From the NCBI RefSeq assembly GCF_014127485.1, contig NZ_CP059903.1, forward strand, positions 2,728,001 through 2,792,000: 64,000 nucleotides of DNA, written 5' to 3'. The DNA is from Nocardioides dongkuii (GTDB lineage Bacteria; Actinomycetota; Actinomycetes; Propionibacteriales; Nocardioidaceae). This document shows positions 36,602 through 46,503 of this stretch, piece by piece (within the stretch, counting starts at the first letter, position 1; every line of letters begins with the position of its first letter). The notes beneath the pieces were generated by a model that did no database searches, was not told where the DNA came from, and saw nothing but the letters and a program-made list of their open reading frames with translations. The position numbers and the translations under genes are program-made.

Positions 36602-37873
36602 GTGCCGCGCGTGACGAGCCTCCCCGACCCCTGGCCCGCGCCGCGCGCCACCGGGCCCGTCGACGCCGTCGTCACCCTGCCCGGCAGCAAGTCGCTGACC
36701 AACCGGGCGCTGGTCCTGGCGGCGATCGCCGACGGGCCCAGCGTCGTACGCCGCGCGCTGCGATCGCGGGACACCTCGCTGATGGCGGCGGCACTCACCG
36801 CGCTCGGGTCGGCCGTCGACACCAGCGGCGAGGACTGGACCGTGACGCCGGCGCCATTCGTCGGCGACGCGACGGTCGACGTGGGCCTCGCTGGCACCGT
36901 CATGCGGTTCGTGCCGCCGATCGCCGGGCTCTCCCGCGGCACGATCTCGTTCGACGGCGACGCCCACATGCGGTCCCGCCCGGTCGGCGAGGTGCTGACC
37001 GCGCTCGGCGAGTTGGGGGTCCGGGTCGAGGGCACCTCGCTGCCGTTCACGGTGCACGGCACCGGCTCGGTCCGCGGCGGCACGGTCGTGGTCGACGCGT
37101 CGGCGTCCTCCCAGTTCATCTCGGCGCTGCTGCTCGCCGGCGCCCGCTACGAGCAGGGCGTCGACGTCCGCCACGAGGGCAAGCCGGTGCCCTCGCTCCC
37201 CCACCTCGACATGACCGTCGCGGTGCTGCGCCACCACGGCGTCGAGGTCGACGACTCCGACGCGAACCGGTGGACGGTCGCCCCGGGAACGGTCCGCGCC
37301 GCCGACCACGTCATCGAGCCCGACCTCTCCAACGCCGCCCCGTTCCTCGGGCTCGCGGCGGCCACCGGCGGCACGGTCACGGTGCGCGACTGGCCGCGCG
37401 AGACCACCCAGGCCGGCGACGCCCTGCGCGAGATCCTGACCCTGATGGGCTGCGAGGTCGCGCTGACCGACGCGGGGCTGCGGGTCACGGGTCCCACCGA
37501 GCTCCAGGGCGTCGACCTCGACCTGCACGACGTCGGCGAGCTCACGCCCGCGGTGGCCGCCCTCTGCGCGCTCGCCCGCACGCCGTCCCACCTGCGCGGC
37601 GTCGGCCACATCCGGCACCACGAGACCGACCGGCTGGCGGCGCTCGCCACCGAGCTCGGGGGGCTCGGCGCCGACGTCACCGAGCGTCCCGACGGGCTCG
37701 ACCTGCGCCCGGCCCCGCTCACCGGCGGGGTCTTCCACACCTACGCCGACCACCGGATGGCGCACGCCGGCGTGATCGTCGGCGCGGCCGTCGACGGCGT
37801 CCTGGTCGAGGACGTCGCGACGACGGCCAAGACCTTCCCCGACTTCCCCGGCTTCTGGTCCGGGCTGTTCTGA
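36602..37873 (+). CDS. aroA: 3-phosphoshikimate 1-carboxyvinyltransferase (EPSP synthase)
   Basis: Sixth step of the shikimate pathway to aromatic amino acids; the target of glyphosate. The 423-residue protein has the [11 protein letters not shown] motif, the active-site loop as [12 protein letters not shown], which is the actinobacterial form, the [11 protein letters not shown] block and the HETDRL motif near the end. The start is one of two in-frame GTG codons (36602 or 36611). The stop overlaps the rsgA start (TGATG). Confidence 0.96.
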   Translation: MPRVTSLPDPWPAPRATGPVDAVVTLPGSKSLTNRALVLAAIADGPSVVRRALRSRDTSLMAAALTALGSAVDTSGEDWTVTPAPFVGDATVDVGLAGTVMRFVPPIAGLSRGTISFDGDAHMRSRPVGEVLTALGELGVRVEGTSLPFTVHGTGSVRGGTVVVDASASSQFISALLLAGARYEQGVDVRHEGKPVPSLPHLDMTVAVLRHHGVEVDDSDANRWTVAPGTVRAADHVIEPDLSNAAPFLGLAAATGGTVTVRDWPRETTQAGDALREILTLMGCEVALTDAGLRVTGPTELQGVDLDLHDVGELTPAVAALCALARTPSHLRGVGHIRHHETDRLAALATELGGLGADVTERPDGLDLRPAPLTGGVFHTYADHRMAHAGVIVGAAVDGVLVEDVATTAKTFPDFPGFWSGLF

Positions 37874-38865
37874 TGTCGTCGGGCCGCTACTCCGACCAGG
37901 ACGTCGAGCACTACGACCGTCCCCGGCGCCACACCCGCCCGCGCACCAAGGAGCGGCCCGCCCACGCCGACGCGGTCGAGGCCGTCGTGGTCACCGTCGA
38001 CCGGGGCCGCTACACCCTGCTGGTCGAGGGCCGGACGGTGACCGCGATGACGGCCCGGTCGCTGGGCCGCAAGGCCGTGGTCGTGGGCGACCGGGTGCGG
38101 GTGGTCGGCGACGTCAGCGGCGCCCCCGGCACCCTGGCCCGCGTCGTCGAGGTCACCGAGCGGCGCACCGTGCTGCGGCGTACCGCCGATGACGACGACC
38201 CGGTCGAGCGGATCATCGTCTCCAACGCCGAGCAGCTCGTCATCGTCACCGCGCTCGCCGACCCCGAGCCCCAGCCGCGCCTGATCGACCGCGCGCTCGT
38301 CGCGGCGTACGACGCGGGGATGCAGCCGCTGCTCTGCCTCACCAAGGCCGACCTCGCCGACCCCGAGACGCTGCTCTCGACCTACCGGTCGCTCGGGGTG
38401 CCGTGGGTGGTCACCGAGCGCGGCGGCGACCTCGCCGAGGTGCGCGCGCAGCTGGCCGGCCGCACCAGCGTGCTGGTCGGCTCCAGCGGCGTCGGCAAGT
38501 CCACGCTGGTCAACGCGCTGGTGCCGGACGCCGACCGGTCCGTCGGTCACGTCAACGTCGTGACCGGGCGCGGCCGGCACACCTCGACCTCGGCGTACAT
38601 GCTCGCGCTCCCGGGGGGCGACGGCTGGATCATCGACACCCCGGGCATCCGGTCCTTCGGGCTGGCGCACGTCCAGCCGGAGCACCTGATCGAGGCGTTC
38701 CCCGACCTCGACGAGCTGACCGAGGAGTGCCCGCGCGGGTGCACGCACGGCGAGGACGAGCCGGAGTGCGGCCTCGACGAGGCGCTCGCGGCGGGCACCG
38801 CCGACCCCGACCGGGTCTCGTCGTTCCGCCGGCTGCTGGCCGCGCGAAGCGGCCCGCTCCACTAG
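37873..38865 (+). CDS. rsgA: Ribosome small-subunit maturation GTPase RsgA
   Basis: A 330-residue circularly permuted GTPase that acts late in 30S assembly. The order of motifs is the RsgA one: OB domain (about 35-105), G4 TKAD, then G1 GSSGVGKST, then G3 DTPGIRSFG, and a zinc-binding end ECPRGCTHGEDEPECG. It begins one base from the aroA stop, the same pairing as Rv3227-Rv3228 in M. tuberculosis. The stop overlaps a convergent membrane gene by four bases. Confidence 0.96.
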   Translation: MSSGRYSDQDVEHYDRPRRHTRPRTKERPAHADAVEAVVVTVDRGRYTLLVEGRTVTAMTARSLGRKAVVVGDRVRVVGDVSGAPGTLARVVEVTERRTVLRRTADDDDPVERIIVSNAEQLVIVTALADPEPQPRLIDRALVAAYDAGMQPLLCLTKADLADPETLLSTYRSLGVPWVVTERGGDLAEVRAQLAGRTSVLVGSSGVGKSTLVNALVPDADRSVGHVNVVTGRGRHTSTSAYMLALPGGDGWIIDTPGIRSFGLAHVQPEHLIEAFPDLDELTEECPRGCTHGEDEPECGLDEALAAGTADPDRVSSFRRLLAARSGPLH

Positions 38866-39299
38866 AGCCCGCCCCACACCGCCTTCGCGCCGGCGTCGCC
38901 GGTCAGCACCACCGCGACGAGGGTGGCCACGGCGAGGACGGCGAGCGCCCCCGAGAGCAGCAGGCGGACGGCGCCGGAGCGGCGGTGCAGCGCCCCCGCG
39001 ACGACGGCCACCACCGCGAACACCAGCGTCACCCAGAGCGCGACCGTGGCGCGGTCCTGGTGGGTCGCGACGTCCGGCAGCTGGCCGAGGGCCGGGTTGC
39101 TGTCGAGCAGGTCGTTGCCCGACAGGTAGGCCAGCACCACGAAGCACGCCGCCACCACGGCGACCGCGACCATCGGCCAGCGCGCCCAGTCGCGGGTGCG
39201 CGGGACGACGTACGCGAGGGCCAGGAGGGCGGCGAGCGGCCCCAGGACGACCGCGCCGTGGATGACCAGCGCGTGCAGCGGCAGACCGTTGATCTCCAT
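38862..39299 (-). CDS. DUF2231 membrane protein
   Basis: A 145-residue protein with four membrane helices and the NGLPLHALVIHGAVVLGP start typical of DUF2231. The His residues in the first helix suggest heme or metal contact; that is inference from the family. It is divergent from hisN with only 36 bp between the starts. Confidence 0.82.
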   Translation of the reverse strand: MEINGLPLHALVIHGAVVLGPLAALLALAYVVPRTRDWARWPMVAVAVVAACFVVLAYLSGNDLLDSNPALGQLPDVATHQDRATVALWVTLVFAVVAVVAGALHRRSGAVRLLLSGALAVLAVATLVAVVLTGDAGAKAVWGGL

Positions 39300-39335
39300 G
39301 GGTGAACGTTAAACCAAAAGGCTCATCGTTAGCCT

Positions 39336-40211
39336 GTGCCCGTGCCCACCGACTTCACCGACGACCTGCGGCTCGCGCACCTGCTCGCGGACGACGCCGA
39401 CTCGCTCACGACGGCGCGGTTCAAGGCCCTCGACCTCCACGTCATGAGCAAGCCCGACACCACCCCCGTCACCGACGCCGACCGCGCCGTCGAGGAGATG
39501 ATCCGGCGCACCCTGGGCCGAACCCGCTCGCGCGACGCGATCACCGGCGAGGAGGAGGGCTCCAGCGGCGACAGCCGGCGCCGCTGGATCGTGGACCCGA
39601 TCGACGGCACCAAGAACTTCGTGCGCGGCGTCCCGGTCTGGGCCACGCTCATCTCGCTCGTCGTCGACGACGAGGTCGTGCTCGGCGTGGTCTCCGCGCC
39701 GCAGCTGCACCGGCGCTGGTGGGCCTCGGTCGGCAAGGGCGCGTGGACCGGCCGCTCGCTGCACCAGGCGACCCGGTGCCAGGTCTCCGACGTACGCCGC
39801 CTCGAGGACGCGTCGTTCGCCTACGCCTCGCTGCAGGGCTGGGAGGAGCGCGGCCGGCTCGACGACGTCCTGGCGCTGATGCGGCGCTGCTGGCGCACCC
39901 GGGCGTACGGCGACTTCTGGTCCTACATGCTGCTCGCCGAGGGCGCCGTCGACCTCGCCGCCGAGCCCGAGCTGGAGGTCTACGACATGGCCGCGCTCGA
40001 CGTGATCGTGCGCGAGGCCGGCGGAAGGTTCGGCTCCCTCGACGGCACCGACGGCCCCTTCGGCGGCAACGCCCTGGCCTCCAACGGCCACCTCCACGAG
40101 GCTGCGCTGTCCTTCCTCGGCGCGCTCCCCGACGACGACGACGACCCCGACGTACGCCGCAGCGGGCCCGGCTCGGTCTCCGACCTGCGCTCCCGCCGTC
40201 CCCCGTCCTGA
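39336..40211 (+). CDS. hisN: Histidinol-phosphatase, IMPase family
   Basis: A 291-residue enzyme of the inositol-monophosphatase fold that removes phosphate from histidinol phosphate in histidine synthesis. Metal-binding motifs are GEEEGSS and DPIDGTKNF, and a later YDMAALDVI block completes the site. Actinobacteria use this type instead of HisB. The start is a GTG at 39336 or 39342; the short upstream gap suggests a leaderless mRNA. The C-terminal DDDDDP tail is an extra. Confidence 0.88.
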   Translation: MPVPTDFTDDLRLAHLLADDADSLTTARFKALDLHVMSKPDTTPVTDADRAVEEMIRRTLGRTRSRDAITGEEEGSSGDSRRRWIVDPIDGTKNFVRGVPVWATLISLVVDDEVVLGVVSAPQLHRRWWASVGKGAWTGRSLHQATRCQVSDVRRLEDASFAYASLQGWEERGRLDDVLALMRRCWRTRAYGDFWSYMLLAEGAVDLAAEPELEVYDMAALDVIVREAGGRFGSLDGTDGPFGGNALASNGHLHEAALSFLGALPDDDDDPDVRRSGPGSVSDLRSRRPPS

Positions 40212-40286
40212 GCGGCCCGCAAGACGAGGGTGTACGCCGGGTCCCGGCGCCGCTACGGTCAGGATTCCGCGACCCTGGAGGTGCAG

Positions 40287-40718
40287 ATGCGCATCGGTGA
40301 CGTCCTCAAGGCCAAGCCCAGCACGACCGTCGTCACGATCGGTCCCGATGCCGAGGTGCGCGAGCTGCTCGCGCTGCTGGCCGAGCACAACGTGGGCGCG
40401 CTGATCGTGAGCGGCGACGGCACCAGCGTCGACGGGATCGTCAGCGAGCGGGACGTCGTACGACGCCTGCACCGCGACGGCACGGTCGTCGAGAACACCG
40501 TCGGCGCGATCATGACCTCCGACGTCCACACCTGCGACCCCGACACCGACCTCGACGAGCTGATGCACGTCATGACCGACCGCCGCTTCCGGCACGTGCC
40601 CGTCGTCGACGACGGCCGCCTGGTCGGGATCATCAGCATCGGCGACGTCGTCAAGCAGAAGATCGGCCAGCTGGAGTTCGAGCGCGACCAGCTCGACAGC
40701 TACGTCCACCAGACCTGA
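40287..40718 (+). CDS. CBS-domain pair protein
   Basis: A 143-residue protein made of two CBS domains (about 5-60 and 70-130), a module that binds AMP, ATP or similar ligands. The second domain has the RHVPVVDDGRLVGIISIGDVV signature. No enzyme domain is attached. A GGAGG stands before the ATG at 40287. It follows hisN after 75 bp and is the last gene before the repeat block. Confidence 0.88.
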   Translation: MRIGDVLKAKPSTTVVTIGPDAEVRELLALLAEHNVGALIVSGDGTSVDGIVSERDVVRRLHRDGTVVENTVGAIMTSDVHTCDPDTDLDELMHVMTDRRFRHVPVVDDGRLVGIISIGDVVKQKIGQLEFERDQLDSYVHQT

Positions 40719-40760
40719 CCGCATCCCCAGGAACGCCGAGTCGGCGCTTGTGTCCCGCCG

Positions 40761-40850
40761 GCGGTCGAGCAGCGAAGGCGCTCTGCGCCCGCCGGTGGTC
40801 GAGCAGCGAAGGCGCTCTGCGCCTGAGCGTTGTCGAGACCCGGTGAGCCG
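40761..40850 (+). repeat. Dispersed intergenic repeat, copy B
   Basis: A partial unit (40761-40792) followed by a full one (from 40794), both with GTCGAGCAGCGAAGGCGCTC; the full one ends TTGTCGAGACCCGGTGAGCCG as in copy A. Same orientation as copy A. Confidence 0.8.
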
Positions 40851-40923
40851 AGAGACCTCCGCCACCCCCGCCGGTGGTCGGAGCTCAAGGCGGAGGTCTC
40901 GACACGCCCACCGAAACACCCGC

Positions 40924-40972
40924 CGAGTCGGCGCTTGTGTCCCGCCGGGCCGCGAACACAAGCGCCGACTCG
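40924..40972. repeat. Hairpin repeat with 17-bp perfect arms
   Basis: CGAGTCGGCGCTTGTGT (40924-40940) pairs with ACACAAGCGCCGACTCG (40956-40972) around a 15-base loop. About 40 bp of the right half recurs at 41072-41112. Confidence 0.88.
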
Positions 40973-41007
40973 CGGGTCTCGATACGCCGGGGTCGGGGTT
41001 GCCTGTC

Positions 41008-41063
41008 GGATCACCGGGTTTCGACAACGCTCGTCGCTGGCGCTCCTCGCTGCTCAACCACCG
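41008..41063 (-). repeat. Dispersed intergenic repeat, copy C (inverted)
   Basis: Reading on the minus strand it starts GGTGGTTGAGCAGCGAGG and ends TTGTCGAAACCCGGTGATCCG, matching copy B with a few changes. The inverted order suggests insertion or recombination of a unit rather than simple duplication. Confidence 0.8.
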
Positions 41064-41138
41064 ACGGGACCTGTGTCCCGCCGGGCCGCGAACACAAGCG
41101 CCGACTCGCGGGGCCTGGTGCGCCGCCGAGGTACGCCG

Positions 41139-41897
41139 TCAGTCCAGGGCGTTGAAGGTCTCGGGCGTGTCCAGGATCGAGAACCGGTCGGCGGGCCAGA
41201 CGCGGGCGAAGACCTTGCCGACGACGAGGTCGGTGGGCACGAACTCCGCGCCGGGCACGCAGTCGGTCTCGTCCTTGCGGCAGAGGTGCACGCTGGAGTC
41301 GGCCGAGGCGTTGCGGTGGTCGCCCATGACGAACAGGTAGCCCTCGGGCACCGGTCCGGCGCTCCAGTCGCTCTGGCAGTCGTTGACCATCGGGCCGTCG
41401 CACTCCTGGGGGTTCTTGGTGAACCCACGGCCGAGCGGCTCGCCGTTGACCAGGAGCCGGCCGTCGTCGTCGCAGCACTCGATGACGTCGCCGGCGACGC
41501 CGATGACCCGCTTCACCAGGTGCCCGCCGGTCGGGTACAGCCCGATCTTGCCGAGCGCCGTGGCCACCGGCGTGGTGGGACCGGCGTCCTCGCCGGGCCC
41601 GAGCCAGCCGCCCGGGTCCTCGAAGACGATCGTGTCGCCGCGCTCCGGCGTGCCCCGCCAGTAGGAGGCCTTCTGCACCAGGATCCGGTCGTTGACCTCC
41701 AGCCCCGGCTCCATCGAGCCCGACGGGATGTAGAAGGCCTGGACCAGGAACGTCTTGACGAGGAAGGACAGCACCAGCGCCGTCGCGAGCAGGATCAGCG
41801 TCTCCGACCAGACCGACAGCCGCCGCCGGGGTGCGCGCTCGTCGGCGGGTGGCTTCGCGGGGTCCGGCTCCTGCCGCGCGTCGTCGTCCACGTCCAC
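41139..41897 (-). CDS. lepB: Type I signal peptidase
   Basis: A membrane-anchored protease that removes signal peptides. The 252-residue protein has a cytoplasmic acidic/basic start, one membrane helix (about 31-50), the catalytic serine in PSGSMEPGL (Ser61) and the lysine in [16 protein letters not shown]-type cysteine-rich insertion is present in the C-terminal part. The GTG at 41897 was chosen for its GGGAG site at 8 bp; in-frame codons upstream would add about 36 residues. Confidence 0.9.
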   Translation of the reverse strand: MDVDDDARQEPDPAKPPADERAPRRRLSVWSETLILLATALVLSFLVKTFLVQAFYIPSGSMEPGLEVNDRILVQKASYWRGTPERGDTIVFEDPGGWLGPGEDAGPTTPVATALGKIGLYPTGGHLVKRVIGVAGDVIECCDDDGRLLVNGEPLGRGFTKNPQECDGPMVNDCQSDWSAGPVPEGYLFVMGDHRNASADSSVHLCRKDETDCVPGAEFVPTDLVVGKVFARVWPADRFSILDTPETFNALD

Positions 41898-42093
41898 CTC
41901 GTCCGCTCCCGCCGGCCCGGGCGGCGCACCGGGCGGGCCACATGGTCGCACGCCGCCGCGCGGTCGATCAGGGGCGACCCGGCATCCCGGCGTCGTGGCC
42001 CACAAGTCCTCAGCCCGACCTTGCGCGAGCCGATGCCTCGGTGGACGTCGTACGACGGCTGCGCGCCCGCGCGGCCCCGAGGAAGGGTGGACG

Positions 42094-44658
42094 ATGCACC
42101 TGCACGTGCCTGGCGGTCGGCCGATGCTGCCTCTCTACGTCGGCGGCCTCGTCTGCGTCGCGGTGCACGCGCTCTGGGAGCTCGTCGCGTTGCCGGGCGC
42201 CGCCGTCGTGGGCCCGCTCAGCTTCGTCGGCACGGTCGCCCTGCCGGCGTACGCCAGCTGGCACGACGCGGGGCGCTCCCGTGCCCGGGGACGGCTGGTC
42301 GCGAGCCTGATCGTCGTCGGCCTGTTCTGCCTGGCGCTGGTCGAGGTGATCGGCGCGCTGCAGGGCACGACGCCGGTCCGCGGCCAGGCGAGCTGGACCG
42401 ACCTGCTGCACCTGGCCAGCTACGGGTACGTCGGGGCGGCGCTCGTCGTCGTCCTGGCGCGACGCCTCCGCGGCGCCGGGGTCGACGCCGTCCTGGACGT
42501 CATCACCGTGCTGGTGGTCAGCTTCCTGGTCTTCTGGTCCCTCTCGATCGAGGACACCCTCTTCGGTCCCCACGACACCTCGCTCCGCGAGCGGGTCCTG
42601 GTCTCGGCGTACCCGCTGCTCGACGCCGTCCTGCTCGCCCTCGTCCTGAGGGTGCTGCTCGACCGTCGCTCGCGGTCCTGGACGACCGTCCGGCTGACCG
42701 CCGGCGTCGGCTGCTGGCTGGCCGCCGACACCGCTGCCCTCCTGGCGGACCAGGGCAGCCCGGCCTCGCTGCTGGCCGTCGGCTGGGTGATCGGCACCGC
42801 GCTGATCGCCCGCGCCCTGTTCGTCCCGGTCGCCCGCGTCGCGGAGGAGGACGCCGAGCCGAGCAGCAAGGGCGTCCGGCGCAGCGCCGGGATGGCCGTG
42901 CTCCCCCTGCTCGTGCCGCTGGTCCTGCCGCTGCTCGACCTGGGGCCGGCAGAGCCTCGCGACGTGTGGGCCCAGGTGGGCGGCTTCGCCGTGCTGTTCA
43001 CGCTCACCTTCGTGCGGACCGCGCGGCTGCTGGAGTCCGATCGCCGCACCCAGCTCGAGCTGGCCACCGCCCGGGACGCCGCGCTCGACGCCTCCCGCGC
43101 GAAGTCGGCGTTCCTGGCCACCATGAGCCACGAGATCCGCACCCCGATGAACGGCGTCATCGGGCTCACCGGTCTGCTGCTCAACACCGACCTCGACGAC
43201 CGCCAGCGGCAGTACGCCGAGGGCGTCCAGGGCGCCGGCCAGCAGCTGCTGACGATCATCAACGACATCCTCGACTTCTCGAAGGTCGAGGCCGGCCACC
43301 TCGAGCTCGAGGACGTCGACCTCGACATCTCCCAGGTCGTCGAGCAGGCGACCGCGCTGATCGCCGAGTCCGCGCAGGGCAAGGGCCTCGAGCTGCTGGC
43401 CTACTGCACGCCCGACCTCCCCCTCGACCTGCGCGGCGACCCCACCCGGTTGCACCAGGTGCTCCTCAACCTGCTCGGGAACGCCGTGAAGTTCACCGAG
43501 AGCGGCGAGGTCGTCCTCTCCGTCCGGCTCGCCGGACGGAACAGCGACGGGTCGCTCGCCGTGCGGTTCGAGGTCCGCGACACCGGCGTGGGGATCGCCC
43601 CGCAGGACCGCGTCCACCTCTTCGACGCCTTCGCGCAGGCCGACTCCTCCACCACCCGCCGCTACGGCGGCACCGGCCTCGGCCTGGCGATCTCCCAGCA
43701 GCTGGTCACCGCCATGGGCGGGCAGATCGACGTGACCTCCACCCTCGGCGCGGGCAGCACCTTCGGGTTCACCGTCCCGCTGCAGCCGGCGCGCGACCCC
43801 CGGCCGACGGCGACGTCGGCGACGGACGTGCTGGCCGGCGTGCGGGTGCTGATCGTCGACGACCACCACACCAACCGCGTCGTCCTGCAGGAGCAGGCCG
43901 CCGCGTGGGGCCTGGTGCCCAGCGTCGCGGAGGACGGCCACATCGCCCTCGCGATGCTGCGCGAGGCCGCCGCGCGCGGCGAGCCGTACCAGCTCGCCGT
44001 CCTCGACATGTGCATGCCCGGCATGTACGGCATCGAGGTGGCCCAGGCCGTGACGCGCGGCCGCCCGCCGCGGCCGGCCATGGTGCTGCTGACCTCCGGG
44101 CCGGAGATCAGCGCCGCCGCCGCGGAGGAGGCGGGCATCTCCGCCCGGCTCACCAAGCCGGTGCACCTCGCCCGGCTGCGCGAGGCCCTGGTGCAGGCGC
44201 TGCAGACACGCGGCTCGGAGCGTCCGGTCTCCGGCGTGCTGGCGCCGCGCTCGGAGGACCGTCCGTACCGCGGGCACGTCCTCGTCGTCGAGGACAGCGA
44301 GATCAACCAGCTGGTCGCCGTCGGCATCCTCGAGCACCTCGGGTTCAGCACCGAGGTCGCTGACGACGGCCGCGAGGCGCTCGCCCTCCTCGGGCGGTCG
44401 TCGTACGACGCGGTGCTGATGGACTGCCAGATGCCCGAGGTCGACGGGTACGACGCGACGCGCGAGCTGCGGCGCAGCGAGGACGGGCGGCGCACCCCGG
44501 TCATCGCGCTGACCGCCGGCGCCGTCGAGGGCGAGCGCCAGCGGTGCCTGGACGCCGGCATGGACGACTACCTGACCAAGCCGATCATCCCGACCGAGGT
44601 CGACGCCGCGCTGACCCGCTGGCTGGCCCCGTCCGAGCCGGACCCGCGCGTCGCCTGA
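42094..44658 (+). CDS. Hybrid sensor histidine kinase with two receiver domains
   Basis: A 854-residue signalling protein. The N-terminal third (about 10-310) is an eight-to-nine-helix membrane sensor without a family I can name. It is followed by a HisKA domain with phospho-acceptor His346 in [11 protein letters not shown], an HATPase domain ([10 protein letters not shown]), and two receiver domains with acceptor aspartates at Asp638 and Asp777; each ends with a conserved LTKP Lys. No Hpt domain and no DNA-binding output are attached, so the phosphate must go to another protein. The gene is alone, starting at an ATG behind AAGGGTGG and divergent from lepB. Confidence 0.9.
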   Translation: MHLHVPGGRPMLPLYVGGLVCVAVHALWELVALPGAAVVGPLSFVGTVALPAYASWHDAGRSRARGRLVASLIVVGLFCLALVEVIGALQGTTPVRGQASWTDLLHLASYGYVGAALVVVLARRLRGAGVDAVLDVITVLVVSFLVFWSLSIEDTLFGPHDTSLRERVLVSAYPLLDAVLLALVLRVLLDRRSRSWTTVRLTAGVGCWLAADTAALLADQGSPASLLAVGWVIGTALIARALFVPVARVAEEDAEPSSKGVRRSAGMAVLPLLVPLVLPLLDLGPAEPRDVWAQVGGFAVLFTLTFVRTARLLESDRRTQLELATARDAALDASRAKSAFLATMSHEIRTPMNGVIGLTGLLLNTDLDDRQRQYAEGVQGAGQQLLTIINDILDFSKVEAGHLELEDVDLDISQVVEQATALIAESAQGKGLELLAYCTPDLPLDLRGDPTRLHQVLLNLLGNAVKFTESGEVVLSVRLAGRNSDGSLAVRFEVRDTGVGIAPQDRVHLFDAFAQADSSTTRRYGGTGLGLAISQQLVTAMGGQIDVTSTLGAGSTFGFTVPLQPARDPRPTATSATDVLAGVRVLIVDDHHTNRVVLQEQAAAWGLVPSVAEDGHIALAMLREAAARGEPYQLAVLDMCMPGMYGIEVAQAVTRGRPPRPAMVLLTSGPEISAAAAEEAGISARLTKPVHLARLREALVQALQTRGSERPVSGVLAPRSEDRPYRGHVLVVEDSEINQLVAVGILEHLGFSTEVADDGREALALLGRSSYDAVLMDCQMPEVDGYDATRELRRSEDGRRTPVIALTAGAVEGERQRCLDAGMDDYLTKPIIPTEVDAALTRWLAPSEPDPRVA

Positions 44659-44682
44659 GCCGGACTGATCTAGGCTGGCGAC

Positions 44683-45051
44683 ATGGACAAGCCCGAGATC
44701 GAGTTCCCCGACTTCGCCCCGCCCACCGACCTCGTGGTCACCGAGGTCACCGAGGGCGACGGCCCCGAGGCCACCAAGGGCAGCACCGTCTCGGTGCACT
44801 ACGTCGGCGTGGCCCTCTCCACCGGCGAGGAGTTCGACGCGTCGTACAACCGCGGCGAGCCGCTGAAGTTCCGGCTCGGCGTCGGCCAGGTCATCTCCGG
44901 GTGGGACCAGGGCGTCGAGGGCATGAAGGTCGGCGGCCGCCGCCAGCTCGTGATCCCGCCGCACCTGGGGTACGGCGACCGCGGCGCGGGCGGCGTGATC
45001 AAGCCCGGCGAGACGCTGATCTTCGTGGTGGACCTGCTCGGCGTCTCCTGA
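44683..45051 (+). CDS. FKBP-type peptidyl-prolyl isomerase
   Basis: A 122-residue cytosolic isomerase of the FK506-binding fold. The typical blocks VSVHYVGVALSTGEEFDASY, GQVISGWDQGVEGMKVGGRR and IPPHLGYGDRG contain the aromatic pocket residues. No signal peptide is present. It speeds proline isomerisation during folding. It sits 24 bp after the hybrid kinase and 14 bp before the oxidase gene. Confidence 0.95.
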   Translation: MDKPEIEFPDFAPPTDLVVTEVTEGDGPEATKGSTVSVHYVGVALSTGEEFDASYNRGEPLKFRLGVGQVISGWDQGVEGMKVGGRRQLVIPPHLGYGDRGAGGVIKPGETLIFVVDLLGVS

Positions 45052-45065
45052 CAGGCCCCCGGACG

Positions 45066-46235
45066 ATGCCGCACTTCGGCGACCACCAGTCGTCGATCTA
45101 CTTCCACGGGATGTTCCTGGACCAGGCCCCGGACATCACCACCGACCTCACCGCGCTGGAGTCCCACGCGGCCCAGGTGCTCTCCCCCGAGGCGATGGGG
45201 TACGTCGTCCCGAGCGCCGGCGGCGGGGCCACGGCGCGGGCGAACGTCGCCGCGTTCGACCGGTGGCGGATCGTGCCGCGGATGCTGCGCGACCACGCCG
45301 TGCGCGACCTCGCCACCGACGTGCTCGGCACGGCGATGGCCGCACCGGTGCTGCTCGGGCCGGTCGGCGTGCAGACGCTGGCCCACCCCGACGGCGAGCT
45401 CGCGACCGCCCGCGCGGCCGCGGGGATGGGGCTGACCTACGTGCACTCCACCCAGGCCAGCCACTCCATCGAGGAGGCGGCCGAGGCCAACGGCGACGGC
45501 CCGCGCTGGTACCAGCTCTACTGGCCGACCGACCCCGAGCTGTGCGAGAGCTTCCTGGCCCGGGCGAAGGCGGCCGGCTACACCCACCTGGTCGTCACCG
45601 TCGACACGACGCTGCTCGGCTGGCGTCCGCGCGACCTCGACCGGGGCTACCTGCCGTTCCTGCAGTCCGTGGGCACCGCCAACTACACCAGCGACCCGGT
45701 GTTCCTGCGCCGGCTGGAGAAGTCGCCGGAGGAGGACCCCGGCGCCGCCGGCATCGCCTTCGCGTCGGTCTTCCCCAACCCCGGCCTGGACTGGGGCCAG
45801 CTGCCCTGGCTGCGCGAGCGCTGGGACGGGCCGATCCTGCTCAAGGGCGTCCAGCACGTCGACGACGCGCGGCTCGCCGCCGAGCACGGCCTGGACGGGG
45901 TCGTCGTGTCCAACCACGGCGGCCGGCAGGTCGACGGGGCTGCGGCCTCGCTGGACCAGCTGCCGGCCATCGCCGACGCGGTCGGCGACCGGATGGCCGT
46001 GCTCTTCGACTCCGGGGTCCGCTCGGGCCCCGACGTGGTCAAGGCGCTGGCGCTGGGGGCGGACGCCGTCCTCCTCGGCCGCCCGTACCTCTACGGCCTC
46101 GCGCTCGCCGGCCAGGCCGGCGTCGAGCACGTGCTGCGCTGCCTGCTCGCCGAGCTCGACCTCACCCTCGGCAACGCCGGCTACCGCTCCCACCGCGAGC
46201 TGGACCGCGACGCACTGGCCGCCGCTCCGCGGTAG
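45066..46235 (+). CDS. FMN-dependent alpha-hydroxy-acid oxidase, lactate 2-monooxygenase-like
   Basis: A 389-residue FMN enzyme closely similar in pattern to the lactate 2-monooxygenase of Mycobacterium smegmatis, which turns L-lactate into acetate and CO2. Shared features are the GWRPRDL stretch, NYTSDPVF, the active-site SNHGGRQVDGA (His and Arg) and LFDSGVRSGPDVVKALALGA for the FMN phosphate. The monooxygenase-type insertion is partly reduced, so an oxidase acting on another 2-hydroxy acid is possible. The start at 45066 follows the FKBP stop closely. Confidence 0.88.
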   Translation: MPHFGDHQSSIYFHGMFLDQAPDITTDLTALESHAAQVLSPEAMGYVVPSAGGGATARANVAAFDRWRIVPRMLRDHAVRDLATDVLGTAMAAPVLLGPVGVQTLAHPDGELATARAAAGMGLTYVHSTQASHSIEEAAEANGDGPRWYQLYWPTDPELCESFLARAKAAGYTHLVVTVDTTLLGWRPRDLDRGYLPFLQSVGTANYTSDPVFLRRLEKSPEEDPGAAGIAFASVFPNPGLDWGQLPWLRERWDGPILLKGVQHVDDARLAAEHGLDGVVVSNHGGRQVDGAAASLDQLPAIADAVGDRMAVLFDSGVRSGPDVVKALALGADAVLLGRPYLYGLALAGQAGVEHVLRCLLAELDLTLGNAGYRSHRELDRDALAAAPR

Positions 46236-46250
46236 CCGGGCTCACCAGAC

Positions 46251-46499
46251 TCACCACGGCAGCCCGTCGTCGTACGACGCCTCGTCGGCAACGCGGGCTG
46301 CCTGCGGGCCGAGCACCACGACATCGCCCTTGACGAGCTGGCGGCCGCGACGGGTCTCGACCTCGCCGTTGACCGTCACCGCGCCGGCGGCGATGACGGG
46401 CTTGGCCTCGGCGCCGGACTCGACGAGGTTCGCGAGCTTGAGGAACTGACCCAGCCGGATCGAGTCGTCGCGGATGGGGACGTCGAACGGTTCGGCCAT
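46251..46499 (-). CDS. S4-type RNA-binding protein
   Basis: An 82-residue protein made of a single S4 domain (IRLGQFLKLANLVESGAEAKPVIAAG... VNGEVETRRGRQL). It resembles the YaaA/RqcP-like small S4 proteins that bind rRNA or the stalled 50S subunit. It lies directly downstream of the DUF445 gene, with only 4 bp between, on the same strand. Confidence 0.88.
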   Translation of the reverse strand: MAEPFDVPIRDDSIRLGQFLKLANLVESGAEAKPVIAAGAVTVNGEVETRRGRQLVKGDVVVLGPQAARVADEASYDDGLPW

Positions 46500-46503
46500 G
46501 GGG

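Larger units (their letters stand above)
40719..41138. repeat. Repeat-rich block without a gene
   Basis: A 420-bp gap with no credible gene. It holds two families. One shares its ends with copy A at 14551: a partial duplicate and a full copy at 40761-40850, and an inverted copy at 41008-41063. The other is a hairpin unit with 17-bp arms, complete at 40924-40972, nearly repeated at 41072-41112, and a fragment at 40736-40760. A further 11-bp inverted repeat (40853-40863 and 40889-40899) lies between them. Confidence 0.85.

Noticed and set aside
42010..42093. Longer N-terminus for the hybrid kinase from upstream in-frame codons
   Set aside because: The extra residues overlap the lepB promoter region and do not continue the membrane sensor; the ATG at 42094 has a ribosome site.
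42010..44964. A 984-codon minus-strand frame across the hybrid kinase
   Set aside because: The plus strand has a complete kinase with all motifs; the minus frame has no recognisable domain.
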